This document shows, piece after piece, positions 53,533 through 62,148 of a stretch of 64,000 nt of DNA. The notes under the pieces were generated by a model that was not told the origin of the DNA, did not search any database, and saw only the letters and a program-made list of their open reading frames with translations. The position numbers and the translations under genes are program-made. Positions within the stretch are counted from its first letter, which is position 1; each line of letters opens with the position of its first letter. Location of the stretch: contig JAPUDO010000076.1 in assembly GCA_027493055.1 (NCBI GenBank), forward strand, positions 1-64,000. The letters are read 5' to 3'. The stretch is from Niabella sp. Lineage in GTDB: Bacteria > Bacteroidota > Bacteroidia > Chitinophagales > Chitinophagaceae.

Positions 53533-56049
53533 CTAAAACAGCTCCTGCTGCGGTGATTCGCTTTCTTTAGTTTCCAGCCATTCCATGGAAACACTCTTAT
53601 TATAATCCGTAAGCTTGGCTCCTACTGCTTTCCAGCCCATTACATCGGTAACTTTTGCCAGCTTGAATTTAGCACTGCGAACCTGGTCACCCCGGCCGCT
53701 CTTCACCTGTAAAACCGGCTCTACTGCGGTACTAACACATTCCAGGTAATTGCCATCACCCTCTTTTATAAATAAGAATTTATTCCGGAGCGTGGTAGTT
53801 TCTATTTTAAAGCGTTTTACATTGTATTGTAGTTTATCCATATCTGCATAAACCGCAGTAATAATGCTTTCGGGGTTGTAGCGTTCAATAAGCAACACTT
53901 TTTCCGGATCGAATTTCTGGGTCATTTCCTGGTCAGTGAGCTCGTAATGTCCATCATTATAAATCACCAGCAACTGGTCAGCAGGATCAAACATACCCAG
54001 GTATTGCCCTTTATCTTCTGTATTTAGGCGTCCGAACTTATCATCGAACCAAAGTTTCTTACCACTTAAAGTGGCACGCCCGGCCTCTTTAAACTTAACA
54101 GATTTTATAGGATACTTGGTAACCTGGTTACCCTGGCTGCTGCGGCCTTTAATGGCCAGCTCTTCAAAATAAAAGTCCAGCTCCTTAATACGGGCCGTGC
54201 TGTTGGGACTTAGCACAATTTTCACTACTTCAGCTTCTCCGTTAGGGTTCACTGTAAAATAATGTACCTTACTTTTCTCATCGCCTTTGGTAAGATCATA
54301 AACTCTGTCTCTTGTTATCCCTGTTACATTAAATCTTTTGGCATAACTCACGCCGCTCTTACCATCTGCATAGATCATATTGTAGGTAGTACGTTCATCG
54401 TTTTTCTGGAACACGGCAGTATGTATAATGTCTTTCCCAATAAAGGTTTTATCAGCAATCTTGATCACCTTCATGATCCCCCGCTTGGTGAAAACAATAA
54501 TATCATCCAGATCAGAACATTCAAATAAAAGCTCATCTTTCTTTAAACTCGTACCTATAAACCCGCCAGATCTGTCCACATATAATTTAGTATTGGCAAT
54601 AGTGACATGTTTCGCTTCAATAACCTCAAACTGTTTGATCTCAGTTTTCCTTTCACGTCCTTTTCCGAATTTCTTCAGCAGGTTTTCAAAATATGCCACG
54701 GCATATTCTACCAGGTGATCCAGGTCATATTGCACCTGTTTGATATCGGCTTCCAGCCCTTTGATCTGCTCAATCAGCTCATCAATATCTAACCGGTAAA
54801 TGCGGCGTACCGGCTTCTCTGTCAGCTTCAGGATATCTTCACGCGTAACGTCCCTTTTTAATTTTTTCTTGAACGGATCAAAAGCTTTGTCGATCGCTGC
54901 AATAACCTTCTCCCAGGTCTCATGTTTCTTTTCAAGCTCCTTATATATTTTTTCTTCAAAGAATATCTTTTCCAGGGAAGTATAATGCCATTTTTCGTTC
55001 AGCTCGCCCAGCTTTATCTCCAGTTCCTTGCGCAACAAATCTTTTGTATGATCGGCTGAAATTTTCAGCAGGTCAGTAACCGTTAAGAACTTCGGTTTCA
55101 TATCCACGATCACGCAGGCATTAGGCGATATTGACGTTTCGCAAGCCGTAAATTTATATAACGCGTCAATTGTGATATCAGGTGATATACCCGGCGCCAG
55201 ATCCACCTGTACCTCTACATTGGCAGCAGTATTATCTGTAACCTTTTTAATTTTGATCTTGCCCTGGTCGTTAGCCTTTACAATGGATTCAATCAACTGA
55301 TCGGTAGTAACACCATAAGGCACACTCTTAATCAGCAGCGTTTTTTTATCGGCCTCCTCAATATGCGCGCGCACTTTAACTTTTCCCCCTCTTTTGCCCT
55401 GGTTATAATCCGCCACATCAATCATCCCCCCGGTTTGGAAATCGGGAAATAATTCAAACTTCTTTCCTTTCAGATATTTTACAGAAGCATCTATCAGCTC
55501 ACAAAAATTATGAGGCAATATTTTGGTAGAAAGTCCTACCGCAATACCCTCAGCACCCTGCGCCAGCAACAGCGGGAATTTCATTGGTAAAGTAATAGGC
55601 TCATTTTTACGCCCATCATAGCTCAATTGCCATTCTGTGGTTTTACTATTGAAAGCAACTTCCAATGCAAACTTGCTCAGCCTTGCTTCTATATAACGGG
55701 GAGCCGCCGCGTCATCTCCGGTGCGTACATCGCCCCAGTTACCCTGCGTTTCGATCAGCAGGTCTTTTTGTCCCAGGTTTACCAAAGCATCGCCAATGCT
55801 GGCATCGCCATGCGGATGGTACTGCATGCTTTGCCCGATGATGTTGGCCACTTTATTAAAACGGCCATCGTCCATCTCTTTCATGGCATGTAAAATACGG
55901 CGCTGTACCGGCTTCAATCCATCTTCAATGGCCGGTACGGCACGCTCCAATATTACATACGAAGCATAATCTAAAAACCATGTTTTAAACTGGCCCTGTA
56001 TGCCGGTGCCTTCACTATGCTCTATATTATCTACAACTTCTTCTTTCAT
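53533..56049 (-). CDS. parC: DNA topoisomerase IV subunit A
   Basis: The 838-residue protein is a type IIA topoisomerase A subunit. It has EDGLKPVQRRILHAMKEMDDGR (residues 42-64), GDASIGDALVNLGQKDLLIETQGNWGD, the catalytic Tyr region AAPRYIEARLSKFA (Tyr128 approximately), and a long C-terminal beta-pinwheel region for DNA wrapping. It decatenates chromosomes with ParE, encoded upstream on the same strand (58560-60473). Gene order parE-...-parC is typical, with extra genes between them. Confidence 0.93.
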   Translation of the reverse strand: MKEEVVDNIEHSEGTGIQGQFKTWFLDYASYVILERAVPAIEDGLKPVQRRILHAMKEMDDGRFNKVANIIGQSMQYHPHGDASIGDALVNLGQKDLLIETQGNWGDVRTGDDAAAPRYIEARLSKFALEVAFNSKTTEWQLSYDGRKNEPITLPMKFPLLLAQGAEGIAVGLSTKILPHNFCELIDASVKYLKGKKFELFPDFQTGGMIDVADYNQGKRGGKVKVRAHIEEADKKTLLIKSVPYGVTTDQLIESIVKANDQGKIKIKKVTDNTAANVEVQVDLAPGISPDITIDALYKFTACETSISPNACVIVDMKPKFLTVTDLLKISADHTKDLLRKELEIKLGELNEKWHYTSLEKIFFEEKIYKELEKKHETWEKVIAAIDKAFDPFKKKLKRDVTREDILKLTEKPVRRIYRLDIDELIEQIKGLEADIKQVQYDLDHLVEYAVAYFENLLKKFGKGRERKTEIKQFEVIEAKHVTIANTKLYVDRSGGFIGTSLKKDELLFECSDLDDIIVFTKRGIMKVIKIADKTFIGKDIIHTAVFQKNDERTTYNMIYADGKSGVSYAKRFNVTGITRDRVYDLTKGDEKSKVHYFTVNPNGEAEVVKIVLSPNSTARIKELDFYFEELAIKGRSSQGNQVTKYPIKSVKFKEAGRATLSGKKLWFDDKFGRLNTEDKGQYLGMFDPADQLLVIYNDGHYELTDQEMTQKFDPEKVLLIERYNPESIITAVYADMDKLQYNVKRFKIETTTLRNKFLFIKEGDGNYLECVSTAVEPVLQVKSGRGDQVRSAKFKLAKVTDVMGWKAVGAKLTDYNKSVSMEWLETKESESPQQELF

Positions 56050-56063
56050 CTTATTAACATATC

Positions 56064-56190
56064 ACCGCTACGCGGTTTATTTGAATGCTCATTTTAACAT
56101 TTCGCTGCTACGCAGCTATTAATATAACGCCGCTATGCGGCTTATTTGAATTTCACTTTTTTATCTATTAATATAACGCCGCCATGCGGC
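56064..56190. repeat. REP-like palindrome cluster downstream of RAYT gene
   Basis: Four 13-bp palindromes (56064 ACCGC-TAC-GCGGT, 56104 GCTGC-TAC-GCAGC, 56129 GCCGC-TAT-GCGGC, 56178 GCCGC-CAT-GCGGC) lie between the RAYT-like and parC genes, two of them 25 bp apart. They are separated by TATTAATATAAC and TTATTTGAA tracts. The layout matches the array at 2967-3029. Confidence 0.85.
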
Positions 56191-56208
56191 TCCATCAGAA
56201 TTGTTTTC

Positions 56209-56670
56209 CTATTCAATAAATTCAAATAAATATCTCTCGTCGAAATCTATATTAAACTTTTCAAGAAACTCAATATATTCTTCTCTAAATGTTGCCACTT
56301 TATGATGTTCTGGTTGGTTTAAGATATAGTTTACAACCGTATCTACCAGAGATTCATTATATGAAAAAGCGCCAAACCCTCTCTGCCACTCAAAACGACT
56401 GTCCAACCATTTCTTTTCATTTATAAACGAGCTGGAATTAGCTTTTATATCCCTGACCAGATCAGATATAGCCATATCAGGACTCATGCTAACAAAAATA
56501 TGAACATGGTCCGGCATACAATAGATGGCATATAATTTTTGTTTCTTATTGAGAATAATACCGGCAATATATTTTTGCAATTCTTCTCTAAAAACCTCAT
56601 TAATCAATGAATGGCGCCCCTTCACCGCAAAAACGATCTGTATATATAATTTGGTATATGTATTCGCCAT
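56209..56670 (-). CDS. RAYT-like Y1 (HUH) transposase
   Basis: The 153-residue protein is a small IS200/IS605-type Y1 transposase of the REP-associated (RAYT) group. The HUH motif is MPDHVHIFVS (His-x-His), with the catalytic Tyr probably in VVNYILNQPEHH, near residue 116. It also has KLYIQIVFAVKGRHSLI at the start and WQRGFGAFSYNESL. These enzymes cut and move palindromic REP sequences and do not normally move themselves. REP-like palindromes flank it on both sides (56064-56190 and 56683-56917). Confidence 0.92.
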   Translation of the reverse strand: MANTYTKLYIQIVFAVKGRHSLINEVFREELQKYIAGIILNKKQKLYAIYCMPDHVHIFVSMSPDMAISDLVRDIKANSSSFINEKKWLDSRFEWQRGFGAFSYNESLVDTVVNYILNQPEHHKVATFREEYIEFLEKFNIDFDERYLFEFIE

Positions 56671-56682
56671 TATTAATATTTC

Positions 56683-56917
56683 GCTGCTACGCAGCTATTA
56701 ACATATCACCGCTATGCGGTTTATTTGAAATTCGATTTTTTCATTAACATGTCGCCACTACGCAGCTATTAATATAACGCCGCTATGCGGCTATACAGAT
56801 ATAACATTCTTTATTAACCATGTTGCTGTTTCGCTACGGCTGTCTATTAATAGCGCCAGAGGTGCCTAATACTAATAGCCTATAATATTCAAATAGCCAA
56901 ACGAGCCGCATAGCGGC
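56683..56917. repeat. REP-like palindrome cluster upstream of RAYT gene
   Basis: Palindromes at 56683 (GCTGC-TAC-GCAGC), 56708 (ACCGC-TAT-GCGGT), 56754 (GCCAC-TAC-GCAGC, imperfect) and 56779 (GCCGC-TAT-GCGGC) are 25 bp apart in pairs. A degenerate unit lies near 56832, and an inverted unit (GCCGC-ATA-GCGGC) at 56905-56917 closes the cluster. A separate repeat type, GCGCCAGAGGTGC, occurs near 56855. Confidence 0.85.
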
Positions 56918-56938
56918 GACATGTTATCTCCATAGAAT

Positions 56939-57310
56939 TTACAGCCCCTGTATATTTTTCTTTTTTCCAATCATTCCCAAATGTGTAAATTCAAAACCCC
57001 TTTCGTATTTCAATCCATAACCTAATATCCTGTCCATTGATGAGTGACCAAACAACACTATCCCCACTTGTTGTAACAACTCATTGCCTAAGTAAATACC
57101 AATCATAAACACAACTATTGCTACACCTTTATGATGAAACAGGTTGTACAAAAAAGCACCGGTTTTATTGTTTACACCATATCCTATCATGCTGATATCG
57201 GGGCCCAACAATAATAATAAATACCAAAGCCAGGAAGCGTTGCTATTCCACAGCAGGAATATACTTAATAACAGCATGGCAGCCTCTTCCAGTTTCAGCA
57301 AGATTTTCAT
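56939..57310 (-). CDS. DUF4260 membrane protein
   Basis: The 123-residue protein has four hydrophobic segments: MLLLSIFLLWN, WYLLLLLGPDISMIGYG, VAIVVFMIGIYLG and VGIVLFGHSSMDRILGYGLKY. The DISMIGY and GHSSMDRILGYGLKY parts are typical of DUF4260. The start ATG overlaps the stop of the DUF1835 gene in a TAATG junction, so the two are translationally coupled. Function unknown. Confidence 0.85.
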   Translation of the reverse strand: MKILLKLEEAAMLLLSIFLLWNSNASWLWYLLLLLGPDISMIGYGVNNKTGAFLYNLFHHKGVAIVVFMIGIYLGNELLQQVGIVLFGHSSMDRILGYGLKYERGFEFTHLGMIGKKKNIQGL

Positions 57311-58164
57311 TACAATGTAGTTTCTGTTTCAGCAGGAGTTTCTGTTGTTTGCTTTGAAGCACCGGCAAGCTTAATATCAAAGGATTTCCAGTCTTTATTG
57401 ATATCCCCTTCAGCAATGATCTTTCCTTCACCGATCAGGCTTTTAATACGCCACATTAAAAATACATCTCCTGTTTTTACCTTCATTCTATGAAGCGTAT
57501 TTTGCAATACCCTTGTAGCTTTTTGCCAATCCCCGGTTATGTTCTTCAATATTTCCGTATCATAGAAATCAGCCTCTTTACCTGCTATTTTTTTGCCGCC
57601 TTCCAAAATACGTACCATTGCGTTTTCCTGCGTTAGCTTATCCCACTCATCGGGGTCTACTTCAAACTCGCTTAACGTAACAGGCCTTGCCAGCTTTTTG
57701 GCCTTGAGAAATTCAGAAGGCTGGATCTCGCTTAACCATGAAGGATAAAATATCTGTCCTTTTTCATTAATAAAAGGCAGATTGTTCATATACAAAACCA
57801 TTACTCTTCCCTGAAACTCACGCAGCTGTGGCATCAGCCAGTAGTATCCGCAAACATCATGTTGATTCTGTCCCATCCATATCCAGGCTTCTTCCTGTTC
57901 ATTTTCCTGCAACTGCTTAATAAGATTATGAACCGTTAATTTATCGTCAACCAGATCTGTTTGCTCTTTATACGGGGAGTTCTCCAGCAGTTGCTTCCAC
58001 CAGTCGCGGCGTTGCTGATAGCCTTCTGTTTCATAAATATCTGCAACAGGGCCTACCGCATAATCATCTTTAACCTGGATCACTTCCCCTGCCAGGGTTT
58101 CATCCAGCTCCTGCACTTTCTGCATCAGCCCTATTTCTGCTTCATTAAAAACTATATGTATCAT
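57310..58164 (-). CDS. DUF1835/DUF3658 family protein
   Basis: The 284-residue protein begins with MIHIVFNEAEIGLMQ, EVIQVKDDYAVGPV, the DUF1835 N-terminus. IWMGQNQHDVCGYYWLMPQL and FINEKGQIFYPSWLSEI follow, and the C-terminal part (ATRVLQNTLHRMKVKTGDVFLMWRIKSLIGEGKI) is DUF3658-like. The domain pair is found widely and has no known activity. It is coupled to the DUF4260 gene. Confidence 0.88.
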   Translation of the reverse strand: MIHIVFNEAEIGLMQKVQELDETLAGEVIQVKDDYAVGPVADIYETEGYQQRRDWWKQLLENSPYKEQTDLVDDKLTVHNLIKQLQENEQEEAWIWMGQNQHDVCGYYWLMPQLREFQGRVMVLYMNNLPFINEKGQIFYPSWLSEIQPSEFLKAKKLARPVTLSEFEVDPDEWDKLTQENAMVRILEGGKKIAGKEADFYDTEILKNITGDWQKATRVLQNTLHRMKVKTGDVFLMWRIKSLIGEGKIIAEGDINKDWKSFDIKLAGASKQTTETPAETETTL

Positions 58165-58237
58165 TTTGTAATTAATAATTAAAAATTAGCCATTAATAAT
58201 ACCTGCTACTGGCCCTTTAATGTGTTAAGAATAGCTG

Positions 58238-58541
58238 TCAATATTTTTTATACCACTTCACAATCACAGCGATGTTCTTATCTAAAATTTCTGAATCTCT
58301 TAATAACCTTAACCAATATCTTGTTTCTCTTGATTCCCTGTATTTCCGGTTTATGCCTGAAATCCATTCAGGAAGAACTTCCTATAGCTTCTTCAATATT
58401 GGCTCCTATTGAAGTGCCGCTATTTAAGATCTGAGAGCACAACCCCAGATCTATTTTATCCGCCTTCAGATGTAAATAAAGCTTTACAATTCTCAATGCA
58501 AAAGCGTAGCTTTTATCTGCAATAAGATTGTTCTCCTTCAT
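58238..58541 (-). pseudogene. Frameshifted four-helix-bundle (S23-type) protein gene
   Basis: On the minus strand the ATG at 58541 opens MKENNLIADKSYAFALRIV, then DLGLCSQILNSGTSIGANIEEAIGSSS, ending at a TGA at 58368-58370. In the next frame, starting 1 bp later, ESRETRYWLRLLRDSEILDKNIAVI continues the same family to a stop at 58238-58240. Together they make one full-length four-helix-bundle protein of the S23/rRNA-associated type (about 100 residues). A single frameshift near 58370 breaks the gene, so it is a pseudogene, unless a sequencing error is responsible. It sits between parE and the DUF1835 gene. Confidence 0.85.
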
Positions 58542-58559
58542 CGCATCAATTATTAATCA

Positions 58560-60473
58560 TTAATTGCTAATTGCTTCCTCCAGCTCCTCCTCTTTATCAA
58601 TCTCCACTACCAGGTTATTAATAATGAACTCCTGGCGCTCCATGGTATTCTTACCCATATAATATTCCAGCAATTGCTGAATGTGATCCCCATGTTCTAC
58701 TCTCATCAGGGCCTTACGCATATCCGGCCCTATAAATTGTGCAAACTCATCCGGACTTATTTCACCCAACCCTTTAAAGCGTGTAACTTCAGGCTTTCCG
58801 GATAATTTTTTAATCGCTGCTTTCTTCTCTGCTTCACTGTAACAGTAAATAGTTTCTTTTTTATCACGAACGCGGAACAAAGGCGTTTCCAGCACATACA
58901 CTTTTTCCTGCTTCACCAAGTCAGGGAAAAACTGCAAAAAGAAGGTCATGATCAGCAACCGGATGTGCATACCGTCCACATCAGCATCGGTTGCAATTAC
59001 AATATTATTAAAACGCAGCCCTTCCATCCCCTCTTCTATATTCAGGGCATGTTGTAACAGGTTGAACTCCTCATTCTCATACACTACTTTTTTGGTAAGC
59101 CCGAAACTGTTCAATGGCTTACCACGCAGGCTAAATACCGCCTGCGTTTCTACATTGCGCGCTTTGGTTATTGACCCGCTCGCACTATCACCCTCAGTAA
59201 TGAAAATGGTAGTTTCGGCCTGTTTGGCAACAAATTCTTCCTTATTTTTAGACGGCGGTTCTTCATTCAAATGAAAGCGGCAATCGCGCAGCTTTTTATT
59301 ATGCAGGTTGGCCTTTTTAGCCCTTTCATTCGCCAGCTTTTTAATCCCGGCAAGGTCCTTCCGCTCTCTTTCGCTTTGTTCAATCCGCTTCTTCAAGGCA
59401 TCAGCAACAGAGGGGTTTTTATGGAGAAAATTATCCAGTTCCCGGGAAAAGAAATCACCTACAAACTGCCGCATGCTGGGCCCGTTTATATCTACGTTCT
59501 GCGAGCCCAGCTTTGTTTTGGTCTGACTCTCAAATACCGGCTCCACTACGCGCACACTGATTGCCGCAACAATGCCGGTCCTTATATCAGAAGTTTCATA
59601 ATCTTTCTTGTAAAAATCACGAACCGTTTTTACAAATGCCTCCCTGAATGCCTGTTGATGCGTACCACCCTGAGTAGTATGCTGCCCGTTCACAAAGCTG
59701 TACAACTCTTCGCCATAATCATTTCCATGCGTTATAGCTACTTCAATATCCATTCCCTTTAAATGAATAATAGGATAACGGATCTCATCAGGGTTGGTTT
59801 TCCGCTCTAATAAATCCAGCAGACCGTTCCGGCTGACATAAGATTTGCCATTGAAAATGATCTTTAGCCCGGCATTTAAAAAGCAGTAGTTCCATATCAG
59901 GTTTTCTAAATACTCATGATGAAACTTAAAATTTTTAAAGATCGTGTCATCAGGAATAAACGTAACGGTAGTACCGTTAGATTCCGGTGTCTTTCCTTCC
60001 TTATGCTCGGTCAGAAGGATACCCCGTTCAAATTCGGCCACTTTTTCCTTCTGGTCACGTACAGAGGTTACCTTAAAATAGTTGCTCAGCGCATTCACTG
60101 CCTTGGTACCTACGCCGTTTAAACCAACAGATTTCTGAAATGCCCTGCTGTCGTATTTGGCACCAGTATTAATCTTGCTTACTACATCAACTACCTTGCC
60201 CAGCGGAATGCCACGTCCATAATCACGCACAGTAACTGTTTTTCCATCAATGGTCAGCTCTATAGTTTTGCCATAGCCCATGGTATATTCATCAATGCAG
60301 TTATCCATCACCTCTTTCACCAGCACATAAATACCATCATCAGAACTGCTGCCATCGCCCAGCTTACCAATATACATACCCGGCCTCAGGCGGATGTGTT
60401 CTTTCCAGTCAAGGCTCTTAATACTGTCCTCGTCATAATCGCTTCCGGGTGTAATAACTTTTTCCTTTGCCAT
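58560..60473 (-). CDS. parE: DNA topoisomerase IV subunit B
   Basis: The 637-residue protein is a type IIA topoisomerase B subunit. It has GHKL ATPase motifs ([22 protein letters not shown] with catalytic Glu replaced in context, [26 protein letters not shown]) and Toprim motifs ([11 protein letters not shown] with Glu, and [15 protein letters not shown] with the Asp pair). The length fits ParE rather than the longer GyrB. Pairs with ParC encoded 2.5 kb downstream on the same strand. Confidence 0.95.
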   Translation of the reverse strand: MAKEKVITPGSDYDEDSIKSLDWKEHIRLRPGMYIGKLGDGSSSDDGIYVLVKEVMDNCIDEYTMGYGKTIELTIDGKTVTVRDYGRGIPLGKVVDVVSKINTGAKYDSRAFQKSVGLNGVGTKAVNALSNYFKVTSVRDQKEKVAEFERGILLTEHKEGKTPESNGTTVTFIPDDTIFKNFKFHHEYLENLIWNYCFLNAGLKIIFNGKSYVSRNGLLDLLERKTNPDEIRYPIIHLKGMDIEVAITHGNDYGEELYSFVNGQHTTQGGTHQQAFREAFVKTVRDFYKKDYETSDIRTGIVAAISVRVVEPVFESQTKTKLGSQNVDINGPSMRQFVGDFFSRELDNFLHKNPSVADALKKRIEQSERERKDLAGIKKLANERAKKANLHNKKLRDCRFHLNEEPPSKNKEEFVAKQAETTIFITEGDSASGSITKARNVETQAVFSLRGKPLNSFGLTKKVVYENEEFNLLQHALNIEEGMEGLRFNNIVIATDADVDGMHIRLLIMTFFLQFFPDLVKQEKVYVLETPLFRVRDKKETIYCYSEAEKKAAIKKLSGKPEVTRFKGLGEISPDEFAQFIGPDMRKALMRVEHGDHIQQLLEYYMGKNTMERQEFIINNLVVEIDKEEELEEAISN

Positions 60474-60776
60474 ATATCAATTCCTTTTTTAATCCGGCCC
60501 CATGCAGGGAATCTCATTCAATTTTTTTTGAGCTTCCGTTCTGTTTTCCCGATCGCGCAAATATAACAAAACTCAATGCCAATAAATATTTGGGATTTAT
60601 ACACAGCATGTGAAGAAAGTGTACTCTGGCAGCCGGCGCCTGTTTTTTGCAACCAATCATAAATTTTTGCCGAGAAATATAAATCAATACTTCAAACAAT
60701 GTATTGAAATGATAGAATGTGGATAAAAAATACGACAAAATGGATAAAATAAAAACAAAATGTCATATATTTGGGT
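60474..60776. promoter_or_regulatory. Intergenic region between parE and antitoxin gene
   Basis: This 303-bp stretch separates the divergent parE (-) and antitoxin (+) genes and must hold both promoters. A TATATTTG box at 60766-60773 lies only 3 bp before the antitoxin ATG. Near-repeats of AAATGGATAAAAT and AAAACAAAATG occur upstream and might be an autoregulatory binding site; I cannot show that. Confidence 0.45.
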
Positions 60777-61286
60777 ATGAAAAAAGATAAGCCATTTTTC
60801 AGCGATGAGGAAGAGGATGATCTTTCTATAGTAAGCGAGCCGGCACCTCAATACAACACCGAAGCCACTTTACGTGTAATATTAGGTGGCAGTAAAACAA
60901 TAGGTAAGCCACTTACGGATGATTATGATTTGATTGCGCTAACACGGGCCGGTATCAAACGTGCTACCCTGCCATCTTTGGCAGCATACCTGGGCATTAC
61001 TATGGAGCAACTGAGCGGTTTATTGCATTCATCCTACCGCAATATCCAGCGCAAAAAAGACAATGACTTACTTGACACGCTTAAAACCGAAAAAGTGCTG
61101 GAGCTGGCTTCTTTTGCACAACGCGGTATAGAGGTAATAGGTTCTAAAGAATATTTTGCTGAATGGCTGCAAAGCCCCCTGCCGGCGTTAAACAATAAAA
61201 AACCACTTGATTTTTTAGACACATCGTTTGGGATTCAAATGCTGAATAAGCTGCTTGGCCGCTTAGAACATGGCGTGTATTCTTAA
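60777..61286 (+). CDS. Xre-type antitoxin (DUF2384/MbcA-ParS-like)
   Basis: The ATG at 60777 gives 169 residues. The C-terminal part is the toxin-binding domain (VLELASFAQRGIEVIGSKEYFAEWLQSPLPALNNKKPLDFLDTSFGIQMLNKLLGRLEHGVY, in pieces), typical of Xre antitoxins of RES systems. The middle (TRAGIKRATLPSLAAYLGITMEQLSGLL) holds a helix-turn-helix for autoregulation. It binds the RES toxin and the operon promoter. The toxin gene follows after 20 bp. Confidence 0.9.
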   Translation: MKKDKPFFSDEEEDDLSIVSEPAPQYNTEATLRVILGGSKTIGKPLTDDYDLIALTRAGIKRATLPSLAAYLGITMEQLSGLLHSSYRNIQRKKDNDLLDTLKTEKVLELASFAQRGIEVIGSKEYFAEWLQSPLPALNNKKPLDFLDTSFGIQMLNKLLGRLEHGVYS

Positions 61287-61306
61287 CTTTTTTAATCTTT
61301 AAAATA

Positions 61307-61765
61307 TTGCTCCTATACAGAATAGCACAAGAAGCCTATGCGGCCGACTTTTCGGGAAAAGGCGCTTGGCTAAACGGTGGCAGGTGGAACAGCGAAGGGC
61401 ATTTTGCCTTGTACACATCCGAAAGCCGGGCACTGGCATTGCTGGAAACGCTGGCGCATGTGCCGGCAAAAATGCTGAATATAAAACCTTATATTTTAGT
61501 AACACTTGAAGTACCTGTTTCAGTACAGAAGGAAAAAGTTCAGTTAAAAAAACTCCCGCAGAGATGGGATATAACCGGTCCAGACCTGCAAACCATGCAA
61601 ATAGGGGACAGTTTTTTAAAAAGAGGAAAAGCGCTGATGCTTGGCATACCAAGTGTTATTATGCCCGAAGAGTTCAACTATGTGCTAAACCCGCTTCACC
61701 CGGACATGGGAAAAGTAAAAATAACTGGACGCAGAAGAATCCGGTTTGATAAAAGGCTACTTTGA
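61307..61765 (+). CDS. RES-domain toxin (NAD+ phosphorylase family)
   Basis: The 152-residue protein starts at TTG 61307 (LLYRIAQEAYAADFSGKGA). The conserved RES residues are visible: Arg in LYRIA and GGRWNSEGH, Glu/Ser in YTSESRALALLETLAHVP, and a Tyr region. RES toxins break down NAD+ and slow growth when freed from Xre. It is 20 bp downstream of the antitoxin gene in the usual antitoxin-first order. Confidence 0.92.
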   Translation: MLLYRIAQEAYAADFSGKGAWLNGGRWNSEGHFALYTSESRALALLETLAHVPAKMLNIKPYILVTLEVPVSVQKEKVQLKKLPQRWDITGPDLQTMQIGDSFLKRGKALMLGIPSVIMPEEFNYVLNPLHPDMGKVKITGRRRIRFDKRLL

Positions 61766-61800
61766 TATTGAACCTCTCTTCCACCTTACAGGATAAACCC

Positions 61801-61975
61801 GGAGATCGGGGAAGTAAATTTTAGAAACACTTTTATGGCTCCCAGAGTACAGGACAAATCTCCTTTTTTACGAGATTTTGCCTATCACCTGGAGGCGATA
61901 ACTTAAAAATTCGAGGCGAAGACACCTCGAACAGCAGGAGATCGGTGGAGTAAAATTTCGAAAATCTTTTATGCC
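61801..61975. repeat. Imperfect 39-bp direct repeat pair
   Basis: The gap after the RES gene has two similar 39-bp units, at 61801-61839 (GGAGATCGGGGAAGTAAATT...) and 61937-61975 (GGAGATCGGTGGAGTAAAAT...), about 136 bp apart. Between them is the inverted repeat TTCGAGG-cgaagaca-CCTCGAA (61910-61931). No gene is seen from 61766 to 62148. Confidence 0.65.
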
Positions 61976-62021
61976 CCTCTTTGCCGCTACAATTCTTTAT
62001 TAAATTGCTTATCTTCATATC

Positions 62022-62041
62022 AGTTAGTTGTTTAACTAACT
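62022..62041. promoter_or_regulatory. Palindromic operator-like site upstream of fadN-like gene
   Basis: AGTTAGTT-gttt-AACTAACT is a perfect 8-bp inverted repeat 107 bp upstream of the ATG at 62149. The size and AGTTAGTT-type arms resemble TetR-family operators that commonly control fatty-acid degradation genes. No regulator gene is adjacent, so the binding protein is a guess. Confidence 0.5.
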
Positions 62042-62148
62042 ATTTTAAGATTAGGGGCCGATTACCGGTTCTGCTGAGCCATATTGTGGGGCCGAAGTGA
62101 GTGAAAGGAAAACAGGCTGTGTACCACAGACGATTGAATAATAAAACA

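Noticed and set aside
56050-56920. CRISPR array from the regular 25-bp spacing
   Set aside because: The units are palindromes with varying arms and near-constant spacers rather than identical repeats with unique spacers, and no cas genes are present.
58560-60473. gyrB instead of parE
   Set aside because: The 637-residue length and the partner with a ParC-like C-terminus in the same cluster favour topoisomerase IV.
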